A stretch of DNA of 64,000 nucleotides from contig CAJTZD010000005.1 of the NCBI GenBank assembly GCA_910584235.1, positions 1 through 64,000 on the forward strand, read 5' to 3'. The notes below the pieces were generated by a model, which saw only the letters and a list, made by a program, of their open reading frames with translations, searched no databases and had not been told where the DNA came from. Of this stretch, positions 16,685 to 25,164 are shown piece by piece; within the stretch, counting starts at the first letter, position 1, and each line of letters starts with the position of its first letter. Origin of the DNA: an uncultured Acetatifactor sp. GTDB taxonomy: Bacteria > Bacillota > Clostridia > Lachnospirales > Lachnospiraceae. Position numbers and translations under genes: made by a program.

Positions 16685-18519
16685 CTATGCGCAGATGCAA
16701 ACGCCTCACCGTCAAACTGTTTCTTCTCTTCGTCCTCATCCTCCTGTTTTCCCTGTTTTTTGAGGGAAGCATTATCTACAGGAGCTTTCTGGGATATGTG
16801 ACGGAGTCCCTGGACGCCTCCACCCAACTGGTGATGGAGAGCCACTCCCGGCAGGTAAATGATTTCTTCCGCAGGACTGAGACGCTCTGCGACCTGATTA
16901 GCACAGAGATTCCCTCCATGGCGCCCCTTTTGGAGGAGGACACGGGGAATTTCTACGATGCCTGGCACAATTACCGCTATCTGCACAAGAGGCTGCAGAC
17001 TCTGTGCGACTCTGTCATCGGTTCGGATATCCGGTACAAGGCGGTTCTGTTTTTGCATGAGGATTTTCCCATGACGGATTTTCTCTCCTCCCCGGAAGAA
17101 ATTTTTTTAAAAAAATCGGTAAAGGAGTATGTCAGTTCCCCTTTTCACATCCTTTCCGAGCGAAATCTCCTGGACTCTGCCTGGTTTCAGAGTACAGGGC
17201 AGGCGGATTCCTCTTTCTGGTTCATGGAGCCGGAAAACAATGACACTATCTGGATTGCAAAGCGCATGGACGGGCTTTTTCTCTTTGACGGGCTCCCCCG
17301 GCATTATTCCATCGGCACTTTTCTCATTGGCATTGATGTCTCCTGGATCACTGGCCAGATGGAGGGACTGTTCTCAGAAAGCGATTCGCTCTTTTTCATC
17401 ACGGACCGTTATGGGCGCATTGTCTATGCAAAGGACCCAGGGCTTCTGAACCGGAATCTGGATGATATTTGTACATTTGAAGACGTGAATGTCTCCAATT
17501 CTGCCGCCCAGAAAAAGCGCTACGCCCGGATGCAGGATGTGTCCTATCTCTCCTGGGAGCAGAATCTGGAGAGCAATGTGCGTCTCTGCTGCCTTACGCC
17601 GGTGCAGTCCTACAACAGGCAGATCCGTATTCAACTGCAGACATTTCTGGGGATGAGTCTGCTGGTGATTCTCGTAGGCATTCTGCTCACGGCTCTGTTC
17701 TCCCGGTATGTGACGCGCCCTGTAAAAGCTTTGAGCCGTCATATGGAAAAACAGAGTCTTACTCCCATTGCGCCCTATCGCTCTCAGGACGAAATCGGTA
17801 TCCTTTACCGGAGTTTTAATCAGATGGTGGAAAAGCAGGAGGCGCTGATTCAGCAGACTATGGACTATGCGGAGAGGCAAAAGCAATTGAAATTCCAGAT
17901 TCTCCAGGCTCAGATCAATCCTCATTTTCTCTATAACACTCTGGATTCCGTAGGCTGCGCTGCCATGATTCAGGGACAGACGGATCTTACCGATACCCTC
18001 TCCTGCCTGGTGAGCCTGCTGCGCTACAATATCAACGACCCGGAGCAGCTTGTGACGCTGGCGGAGGAGCTGCAGATGGTGGAGGATTATATCTCCATCC
18101 AGCGGTTCCGCTACGGGGATCTGCTGCTGTATTCCAGTCAGGTCAGCCGGGAGGCGACAGCCTGTAAAATCCCCAAAACCATCATCCAGCCTCTGGTGGA
18201 GAATGCGGTTCAGTACGGCGGACGCAGTCCCGATGGCGCATGCCGGATTTCACTTCAGGTTATAAATGAGAGGGAAAAAGGGAACATCCTCATTCACATT
18301 TGTAATGATGTCCCCTCGGGAAAGACAGCAAAAGATTTGGCTGCGCTATTGAATGCCTGTCTGTCAGGGCAGAGGGAACTTGCGCGGAGCAGCAGCGGGC
18401 TGGGCGTCATCAATGTACAGCAGCGCATCCAGTTCGTGTTCGGAGAGGCGTATGGGCTGCGGTATGAGAGGGATGGAGACAGGATTATCTGTGTTGTTTT
18501 GCTGCCTTGTTTTGAGTAA
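16681..18519 (+). CDS. YesM-like sensor histidine kinase
   Basis: A 612-residue membrane sensor kinase. The order is an N-terminal transmembrane helix (about 9-32), an extracellular sensing region to about 315, a second helix (FLGMSLLVILVGILLTALF), a HAMP-like linker (VTRPVKALSRHM), and a His_kinase domain with QINPHFLYNT carrying the phospho-histidine near 417. The HATPase domain has PLVENAVQYG and SSGLGVINVQQR. It partners the coupled response regulator and probably senses an oligosaccharide or a loaded binding protein (inference from family and neighbours). Confidence 0.92.
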   Translation: MTMRRCKRLTVKLFLLFVLILLFSLFFEGSIIYRSFLGYVTESLDASTQLVMESHSRQVNDFFRRTETLCDLISTEIPSMAPLLEEDTGNFYDAWHNYRYLHKRLQTLCDSVIGSDIRYKAVLFLHEDFPMTDFLSSPEEIFLKKSVKEYVSSPFHILSERNLLDSAWFQSTGQADSSFWFMEPENNDTIWIAKRMDGLFLFDGLPRHYSIGTFLIGIDVSWITGQMEGLFSESDSLFFITDRYGRIVYAKDPGLLNRNLDDICTFEDVNVSNSAAQKKRYARMQDVSYLSWEQNLESNVRLCCLTPVQSYNRQIRIQLQTFLGMSLLVILVGILLTALFSRYVTRPVKALSRHMEKQSLTPIAPYRSQDEIGILYRSFNQMVEKQEALIQQTMDYAERQKQLKFQILQAQINPHFLYNTLDSVGCAAMIQGQTDLTDTLSCLVSLLRYNINDPEQLVTLAEELQMVEDYISIQRFRYGDLLLYSSQVSREATACKIPKTIIQPLVENAVQYGGRSPDGACRISLQVINEREKGNILIHICNDVPSGKTAKDLAALLNACLSGQRELARSSSGLGVINVQQRIQFVFGEAYGLRYERDGDRIICVVLLPCFE

Positions 18520-18555
18520 GTGGAGTCCTACTTTTCTTCTATCCCCGCCGCCGGA

Positions 18556-20955
18556 CTAGCAGGCGGACACCACCAGTCGCACGCGCCTCCGGCCCCCGCA
18601 GTCCTCAGAGACATCTCCTCCCGCCAGCCAGGAATTGCTGGCCCCGGCAAACACATACCCAGGCTCCAACTCCAGGTCACAGGATACTTCCTTTGGCCAT
18701 TCTGCCTCCAGCAGGATTCCGTTCTCTTCCCGCTGCCATGCCACCCTTACCTCTCCCACCGGAAGCCTGTGGCTGGCTTTCACATGCTCCAGTCCCGGTA
18801 TGAAACACGGTTTCACGAAAATCTTTCTACTGTTTTTTATATGGATGCCTCCTGGCCACTGAATATACCAGCCGGCCACGTCCCCCAGAAAGTGGTGGTT
18901 CCCGGAAAGCATTCTGCGCCTTTCATCCGGCTGTATCTGCTCCGGGAGCGTGGTGTCTCCCCTCCGGGCAAAATATCCGTAGGCGGGGTATTTCGTTCCT
19001 GTAATCATTTCATAGGCTAGCTGTGCCTGGCCGAAAGCGGCCAGCACGTGGAACAGTACTCGGGCCCCCAGGAATCCGCAAGTCATCTTCCTCCCATCCT
19101 TTTCTATGATTTCCAGAAGACGCCTGAATGCCTCGGGCTTCTCCCCACTGTCAAAGATATCATAGAAAATCCCCATGGCCTGGCCGCTCTGACAGTTCCC
19201 CCGCATCAGCATCCTGCCGAAATCAATGTAGCTTCTCCTCACTGCCGCTCTGAACTCTGCTCCCAACTGTGCTGCGAATTTTTCGTGGAGCTTCAGTCCC
19301 ACTGCTCCGAACATCTCCGCCGCCTCGACGCACATGCAGACTGCCATCACGCTGTCCGTAAAGCCCACAGGCAACAGATAGTCGGAGCTGTTCTCCCGAT
19401 CTACCGGCCCTAAATCTCCCAGCCCCAGGGATACAATTCCCTCCCCATCCCGGGCTCTGGAGAGATATTCCAGGTAGGAGAGCATGGCGTGGGCATTCTC
19501 CAGGATGATTTCCTTATCTCCGCGGTAGCGGAATGTCATGTAGGGCAGTTCAAACAAAGCCCTGTCCCAGGCCGGTCCGTTCCCCCAGTCATATCCCCAG
19601 CTTCCCGTGGGCACAATGCCGGGAAGCATGCCGTTAGACCTCTGTGCACAGCGGATATTGTGGAGCCATTCCCTCCAGCTTCTCTCCACGCCCATGGTCA
19701 GAATCATGTGCTCCGCGGAAACCTGGGCGTCCCCTGTCCAGCCGTTCTTCTCCCGGTGAGGGCAGTCTGTGGGAAAATAGTAAAAATTCGCGCGGTCGCT
19801 GCGTCTCGCCATTTGGAAAATCCGGTTGGCTGTGGCGTCCGAACAGGAAAAATCGCCCCTCTCCTCCAGCCCTGAGCTCATCACCAGATACGTGAGGAAT
19901 CCCTCTTCAAAAGCCTGTTCCGTTGTAATGCCGGACACGTACAGATAGCGGAAGCCGTGATAGGTAAAAAAGGGCTCGTAAATCTCCTCCTCTCTGCTTC
20001 CCACAATGTAAATGTCCCTCTGCACATACCCATCGGGGAAAAAGTTGGTATTGTTGTAGTCGGCCTTACCGTCCACAAGCTGCTCCGCGCACTGGATATC
20101 GATTCGCTGCCCGGGCTTCCCCTTGATTCGCAGCCGGAAAATGCCGGCGTTGTTCTCCCCGAAGTCAAACAGGTATCCCCCGGTGCCGGAGGGCTTTTCC
20201 TCCTGGGGATTCCTGCCCGAAAGCCATCTGCGCACATCTTCCCTGGGCTGATATTTCGTCAGTTCTCCCTCACGAACGCTCACAGGGGGCAGTTCTTTTG
20301 TCACAGCTATGGGCTCCGCCTCACAGTATTTCGCCTGGCCCCTGGGTCTGTCTGCCGCAAGGGGCTCATGCCAGCTTTCATCCTCCAGAAAGCCCGGCTG
20401 ATTCCAGCCTGGGTCTTCCAGCCTCCTGTCATAAAAGGTGCCGGATCGCAGGTCATTGAACACCACCGGACCTTTTTTGCATTTAAAATTCCGGACATCA
20501 AACCGGATATTTCCTCCAATCCGCACCAGAACGGCCAGTCTGGGAGCGGCATTGAACACATTGCCGTCAAAATCCCACACGCATGTCTTGCTGTTTTGAA
20601 AGCCGTCCCCCAGCATAATGCCGATGACATTCTCCCCGGGCCGCAGCCATGGGGTGATGACATAGGAATCGTAATATACGATGTGGTCCGGGTTGGAGAT
20701 ATAGGGAGCCAGAGGTCCTTTGGTAATTCTGCTGCCGTTCACAAAAAGCTCGTAAAATCCCAGGCCGCAGATGGAGAGCTCTCCAAAGGCCGCTCCCTCC
20801 TCCACCTGAAAGCTTTTGCGAAAAAGGGGCGCCGCCACATGCTTAAAATAGGTGGACCGCTCCCTGTCCTCGCACACAAATACATCCGACAGTTCCATTC
20901 TGTCTTTCTTTTCTTCCATATAATCTTCCATACATATTTCTTTGGCCTTTGCCAT
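18556..20955 (-). CDS. GH78 alpha-L-rhamnosidase
   Basis: An approximately 799-residue glycoside hydrolase family 78 protein. It has an N-terminal carbohydrate-binding sandwich (GLGFYELFVNGSRI, LRPGENVIGIMLGDGFQN), then a rhamnosidase concanavalin-like region (YHGFRYLYVSG) and the (alpha/alpha)6 barrel with the catalytic segment FPTDCPHREKNGWTGDAQ. No signal peptide, so it acts inside the cell on imported rhamnosides. The start MAKAKEICMEDY follows AGAGAGG closely; a longer TTG-initiated form is possible. It is the last gene of the minus-strand sugar operon, after the solute-binding protein. Confidence 0.9.
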   Translation of the reverse strand: MAKAKEICMEDYMEEKKDRMELSDVFVCEDRERSTYFKHVAAPLFRKSFQVEEGAAFGELSICGLGFYELFVNGSRITKGPLAPYISNPDHIVYYDSYVITPWLRPGENVIGIMLGDGFQNSKTCVWDFDGNVFNAAPRLAVLVRIGGNIRFDVRNFKCKKGPVVFNDLRSGTFYDRRLEDPGWNQPGFLEDESWHEPLAADRPRGQAKYCEAEPIAVTKELPPVSVREGELTKYQPREDVRRWLSGRNPQEEKPSGTGGYLFDFGENNAGIFRLRIKGKPGQRIDIQCAEQLVDGKADYNNTNFFPDGYVQRDIYIVGSREEEIYEPFFTYHGFRYLYVSGITTEQAFEEGFLTYLVMSSGLEERGDFSCSDATANRIFQMARRSDRANFYYFPTDCPHREKNGWTGDAQVSAEHMILTMGVERSWREWLHNIRCAQRSNGMLPGIVPTGSWGYDWGNGPAWDRALFELPYMTFRYRGDKEIILENAHAMLSYLEYLSRARDGEGIVSLGLGDLGPVDRENSSDYLLPVGFTDSVMAVCMCVEAAEMFGAVGLKLHEKFAAQLGAEFRAAVRRSYIDFGRMLMRGNCQSGQAMGIFYDIFDSGEKPEAFRRLLEIIEKDGRKMTCGFLGARVLFHVLAAFGQAQLAYEMITGTKYPAYGYFARRGDTTLPEQIQPDERRRMLSGNHHFLGDVAGWYIQWPGGIHIKNSRKIFVKPCFIPGLEHVKASHRLPVGEVRVAWQREENGILLEAEWPKEVSCDLELEPGYVFAGASNSWLAGGDVSEDCGGRRRVRLVVSAC

Positions 20956-21180
20956 TTTCCTCTCTTCCCGCGCTTCCGGGCAGGGCATCTTTGCACCATC
21001 TGCCACAATCCGGTATTCCACGGAAAATCTTTTTCCCAATCTTCCACAGATAAGAGGCCGCCATACCGAAAGTTCGCCCCCACTGCCCTATGGACAGACA
21101 TTCCCGGTGCGAGTCCTCTCCGGTAAGGCGGCCCCTTTCACCGCGCTTCCTTATTCTGTTCCGCTTTTACCTATTCCTCT

Positions 21181-22719
21181 TTACTTATCCTGCAAAAAGT
21201 CCTGATACTGCGCATCCTGGGCTGCGATGACGTCCTCTACGCCCGCGTCTTTCAGCTTCTGATTTAGCTGTTCGATGCCGCTCTCGGGCTCCACAAAGCC
21301 TAAGATTAAGGGCGTCAGGTACTCCTCCAGCACCGCGGTGCAGTTGGTAACCTTATCGCTGACTTCGTCAAAATTGTAGACGATACCCAGATCCGCTGCT
21401 GGAACCGCGCTCTGGTTCCATTTCTCGTACTGCTCGTACTTGTCCTTTGGCTCATTGACGGTGGTATAGCTGATCATCACGTTGCCGCTGGCCCAGTTCA
21501 TGCACACATAGGAAGACTCCTTGTTCAGATCCTCCAACTGTCCGTCCACCAGCCTGTAATGCACATCGGGAATTCCCCATGTAATGGCATTCTTTATCTC
21601 CGGATCCGTGTTCCACAGCTTCAGAAACTGATATGCCTTTTCCGGATTCTTGCACTTCTTGTAGATGCCGAAGATAGAGCCTCTGGTGGCATCGTTGGTA
21701 ACCACAGGCTGTTCCAGGAAAATAGGCTCCAAATCGTAGTCTACATTGTTCTTCTCCGTATAAGGCGCATAGGAGCAATACCTGAGGCAGTAGTTTCCAT
21801 ACAACTCGTGCTGACTGTTTACCCAGTTCACGCTGTCCGTCAAAGCCTCCTCTGGAATATATCCTTTCTGGTTCCAGTCATACATCAGCTTCACATAGTC
21901 CGCAAACTTCTGAGTCTCGTAGAGATTTTCCACTTTTGCCGCATCACTGCGATTGATGACGCCAAGATAATACGGTGTGAAATCATAGGCATCAAACATT
22001 CCCAGCTTCAGGGACTCCTGATAGTTTGCAATGTACATGGCACCCAGGCTCTGCTCCTGCATGGCCTTTAAGAGCGGCTCCGCATCGGCTATGGTTTTGA
22101 TAGAAGCAGCATCGATGCCGGTCTTTTGCAGCACGTTCTTATCTACCAGAAGCGCCCACTGCTCGCCCAGTTCTTTATAAGTGGGCACACCGTAGATGCC
22201 TCCCCTTAGGGTAGTGCCCAGCCACAAGGATTCCGGTATGGCATTGTAAAACTCAGGATCATTTTTGAGATATTCTGAAATGTCCGCATAGGCATCCATA
22301 TTTACCCGGCTGATAAAGTCCGAACCGCCGTCCCAGCCGATATCCATCTGTTCATCTCCCGCAATCTGCAGAGGGAGATTGCTCCTATCCCAATTCCACT
22401 TGCAGATTTCAATCTTAACATTCAAATCTTTCACCTGGGGCAGCTCATTGATATAATCCGCAATCTTTCCCTCGTCTCCCAGGGAGGGTTCCTGGAACCA
22501 AATCCGCAGCGTCACAGGCTCCCCTGCGCTATCCCCAGATGCTTCCTCACTGGATTCTTCCTTACCGGTTGCTTCCTGTGATTCCTTTGCCTCTGACTCC
22601 TGCTGGGAAGACGAATCCTTACTGCTCTCCTGATTCCCTCCGCTGCCCTGACTGCCACATCCTATCAAAGACAGTGCCATAACAGCCGACAGTGTAAGTG
22701 CCACTAATTTTTTCTTCAT
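21181..22719 (-). CDS. Solute-binding lipoprotein of a CUT1 sugar importer
   Basis: A 512-residue extracellular sugar-binding protein. It has a lipoprotein signal (MKKKLVALTLSAVMALSLIGC, lipobox LIGC), then a Ser/Glu-rich linker, then an LplA/YtcQ-type binding fold (WNQKGYIPEEAL, GSIFGIYKKCKNPEKAYQFL). It would be anchored to the outer membrane face of the cell and deliver oligosaccharides to the two permeases encoded just upstream. No ATPase gene is present, as is usual for clostridial loci that share one MsmK-like ATPase. The 214 bp before it hold a hairpin (CGGGAG/CTCCCG) but no clear promoter. Confidence 0.92.
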   Translation of the reverse strand: MKKKLVALTLSAVMALSLIGCGSQGSGGNQESSKDSSSQQESEAKESQEATGKEESSEEASGDSAGEPVTLRIWFQEPSLGDEGKIADYINELPQVKDLNVKIEICKWNWDRSNLPLQIAGDEQMDIGWDGGSDFISRVNMDAYADISEYLKNDPEFYNAIPESLWLGTTLRGGIYGVPTYKELGEQWALLVDKNVLQKTGIDAASIKTIADAEPLLKAMQEQSLGAMYIANYQESLKLGMFDAYDFTPYYLGVINRSDAAKVENLYETQKFADYVKLMYDWNQKGYIPEEALTDSVNWVNSQHELYGNYCLRYCSYAPYTEKNNVDYDLEPIFLEQPVVTNDATRGSIFGIYKKCKNPEKAYQFLKLWNTDPEIKNAITWGIPDVHYRLVDGQLEDLNKESSYVCMNWASGNVMISYTTVNEPKDKYEQYEKWNQSAVPAADLGIVYNFDEVSDKVTNCTAVLEEYLTPLILGFVEPESGIEQLNQKLKDAGVEDVIAAQDAQYQDFLQDK

Positions 22720-22933
22720 TTTCTCCTCCTCTTTCCAATGTAAGTTAAACTTATCAAGTAAACAGACTTCGGGAGAGAACTCCCGTTTTATAAACAGCCC
22801 CGCTTTTGAACCCAGATTCTGCCCGGCCGGCGCAGATCTTTTGGGGCGATTTATCCATTCCGTTTCCGCAGTCTCTATAACAGCGGCGCTTCTTTATTGG
22901 TACAATAATAGATAGCATCCCTGCGCGTCCATC

Positions 22934-23830
22934 TCACCCTTTCACCGCGCCGATGGTGATTCCTTTGATGAAATATTTCTGGAAGAACGGATAGGCGATG
23001 ATAATGGGGCCTGTGACCACTGCCAGCACCGCCATTTTGGTGGCCACAGAGGGCATCTGGGCCAATTGCTTTGCCATCTCCGGGGACGCGTTCATATTCT
23101 GCTTCAGGTATTCCATGCCGTTTTCTATCTTCATGAGAATCTGCTGCAGAGTGGCAAGCTTCGGCTCGCTCATGTACAGATAGGAGGTCTGCCACTGGTT
23201 CCAGTGTCCGATGGCCTCCATAAAGCCCAGGGCAGCCAACACCGGCTTGATCAGCGGCAGCACAATTTTCACATAGATATAGAATTCCCCCGCCCCGTCT
23301 ATTTTTGCTGACTCAATCAGGGAGTCATGCACATTGGATTTGATAAAGGTGCGCATGACGATACAGGTGTAGGCGCTGACCCCGGGCAGAATCAATACCA
23401 GCAGATTGTTGCGCAGGTGGTATACATTGGATTTAAGAATGAACTCCGACAATCCACCACCGTGGAGCAGCATGGTAATCAGCAAAAATACCGTGAGACC
23501 CCCACGCAGCCGGAATGTACTGCGGCTTAAGGCATAACCGAACATGCTACACAGCAGGATCGTCCACACAGAGCCTACCACCGTCTCAAAAAGCGTCACC
23601 CCATAGGCTCTGACAATCTGGTCCCCGAATTTCACAATGTACTTATACCCGTCCAGGGTCCATCCCCTGGGGAAGAAGCTGAAGCCTTTCTCATAAATGC
23701 TGGCATCCGTGCTGAAAGAGGCGATTACCACCAGAATCATAGGCAGGAGGCATGTCACCGCAAACAGCCCCAACACCATATACAGAAGCGCCTGTCCCAC
23801 CGAAAAATGCTTTACCGTTCTGTTTCCCAT
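22934..23830 (-). CDS. CUT1 ABC permease, LplC/YtcP type
   Basis: A 298-residue inner-membrane permease with six predicted helices. The EAA loop is ESAKIDGAGEFYIYVKIVLPLIKP, and the YPFFQKYF...GAVKG C-terminus is typical. The chosen start MGNRTVKHF follows TTGGAGG; the longer frame has no ribosome site. It pairs with the LplB-type permease upstream. Between the two genes lies a palindromic element that could change their relative expression. Confidence 0.93.
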   Translation of the reverse strand: MGNRTVKHFSVGQALLYMVLGLFAVTCLLPMILVVIASFSTDASIYEKGFSFFPRGWTLDGYKYIVKFGDQIVRAYGVTLFETVVGSVWTILLCSMFGYALSRSTFRLRGGLTVFLLITMLLHGGGLSEFILKSNVYHLRNNLLVLILPGVSAYTCIVMRTFIKSNVHDSLIESAKIDGAGEFYIYVKIVLPLIKPVLAALGFMEAIGHWNQWQTSYLYMSEPKLATLQQILMKIENGMEYLKQNMNASPEMAKQLAQMPSVATKMAVLAVVTGPIIIAYPFFQKYFIKGITIGAVKG

Positions 23831-23967
23831 TGTTTTCCTCCAATCTCTCCCACTTCCAGGCATGCCGCCTCTGGCGGCACATACACCAGAAAACAATTTC
23901 CGGTGTAAAGTACAACAGAACGCAGTTCTGTTGTCAGGAACAATCGGTGCAAGTCCGTAAAAATGCC

Positions 23968-24050
23968 TGCAATTTAGATTTTCTTAGGCTGTGTACTAAA
24001 GAGGTGGGCCTTGCCCCCTCTTACAGTCTTAGAAAATCTTTGCACACTTA
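23968..24050 (-). repeat. Long palindromic intergenic element, copy 1
   Basis: An imperfect long hairpin. In the minus direction, GTGTGCAAAGATTTTCT and GACTGTAAGAGGGG lead into a short loop and pair with CCTCTTTAG...CAGCC and AGAAAATCT...TTGCA. It begins at the stop codon of the upstream permease gene. The core and ends match copies near 28.5 and 43.4 kb, while the inner stem sequence differs with compensating changes. Confidence 0.65.
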
Positions 24051-25010
24051 GAAAAGGGCGTTCTCCGGCGAGACTCTCCTGGTCACCGCATTGGCCGCCA
24101 GGCAGGCTATACAGCCCACCACCGACTGGAACATGGTCACCGCTGTACTGGGTCCGAAATCGTTGAGTCCGCTTTTCACCAAAGTTTTCAGCACATAGGT
24201 GTCTATAGTCTGTGTGGTCTCGTAGATCATGGAAGAATCCTTTGTGACCTGGTAGAACAGGCCTGTGTTGGAACTCATGATGCCGCCCACACCCATCAGC
24301 GTCACAATGCAAATCATGGAGACCAGCATGGGAATGTCAATATATTTCACTTTCTGCCAGCCAGTGGCGCCGTCCAAATCCGCCGCCTCATACAATTCCC
24401 CATCGATTCCGCTTAAGGCGGACAGATACAGCACCGCCCCATAGCCCGTACCTTTCCACACATTCACGATGGTCAGGATAAGGGGCCAGTATTTCGCCTC
24501 CGCATACCATCTTACAGGCTCATTTCCAAAGGTCTGGAGCAGCCCATTCAGCATTCCGTTGGTATGGTTTAAGAAGCATTCCACAATGTAGGTCACCGCG
24601 ATAAAGGAGATAAAGGTGGGCAGTATCATCACCGCATGGGAATATTTCGTGAAATATTTGTTGCGGCACTGGTTCAGCCCCAGAGCCAGAGCCACATTCA
24701 GCACTGTCCCCACGGCGGTAAACAGCAGATAATAGCCCACTGTGTTGCGCAGCATCCGTATGGTCAGGTCTTTCATGGAAAAAAGGAACTTGAAATTCTG
24801 AAATCCCACCCATGGACTGTGGAGGATGCCGTCTGTATAGTTGAAGTCCTTAAAGGCCACCAGCAGTCCGAACATGGGGATGTAGTTGAATAAAATCAGC
24901 AGAATCACCACTGGCAGTACCATGCATACCAGTGTCCGGTTTTTCCAGGTATTGCGCAGCAGACTTTCCTGCTTCACGCCATAGGGGATTTTCTTCTTTC
25001 TAACTGACAT
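24048..25010 (-). CDS. CUT1 ABC permease, LplB type
   Basis: A 320-residue inner-membrane permease with six helices. It has the LplB-family opening (LVCMVLPVVILLILFNYIPM), and the EAA loop is YEAADLDGATGWQKVKYIDIP. The start MSVRKKKIPYG follows AAAGGA with a seven-base spacer. It is the first transport gene of the operon, 137 bp after the GH-A-like hydrolase. The ligand is unknown; the enzyme neighbours point to rhamnose-containing oligosaccharides. Confidence 0.93.
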   Translation of the reverse strand: MSVRKKKIPYGVKQESLLRNTWKNRTLVCMVLPVVILLILFNYIPMFGLLVAFKDFNYTDGILHSPWVGFQNFKFLFSMKDLTIRMLRNTVGYYLLFTAVGTVLNVALALGLNQCRNKYFTKYSHAVMILPTFISFIAVTYIVECFLNHTNGMLNGLLQTFGNEPVRWYAEAKYWPLILTIVNVWKGTGYGAVLYLSALSGIDGELYEAADLDGATGWQKVKYIDIPMLVSMICIVTLMGVGGIMSSNTGLFYQVTKDSSMIYETTQTIDTYVLKTLVKSGLNDFGPSTAVTMFQSVVGCIACLAANAVTRRVSPENALF

Positions 25011-25164
25011 ATCTTTGTCCTTTCCCATTTGTTTCTGTATAGACTTTTTGTACGGACTTATTCCGGAGATACCTGTGTTTTTCTAAATACATTGTACCGC
25101 TTTCCGCCTGGTTCCGATATAGTACATTCCCTGTATTAATAGCACGCTGCCGCTTTTCCTCCCG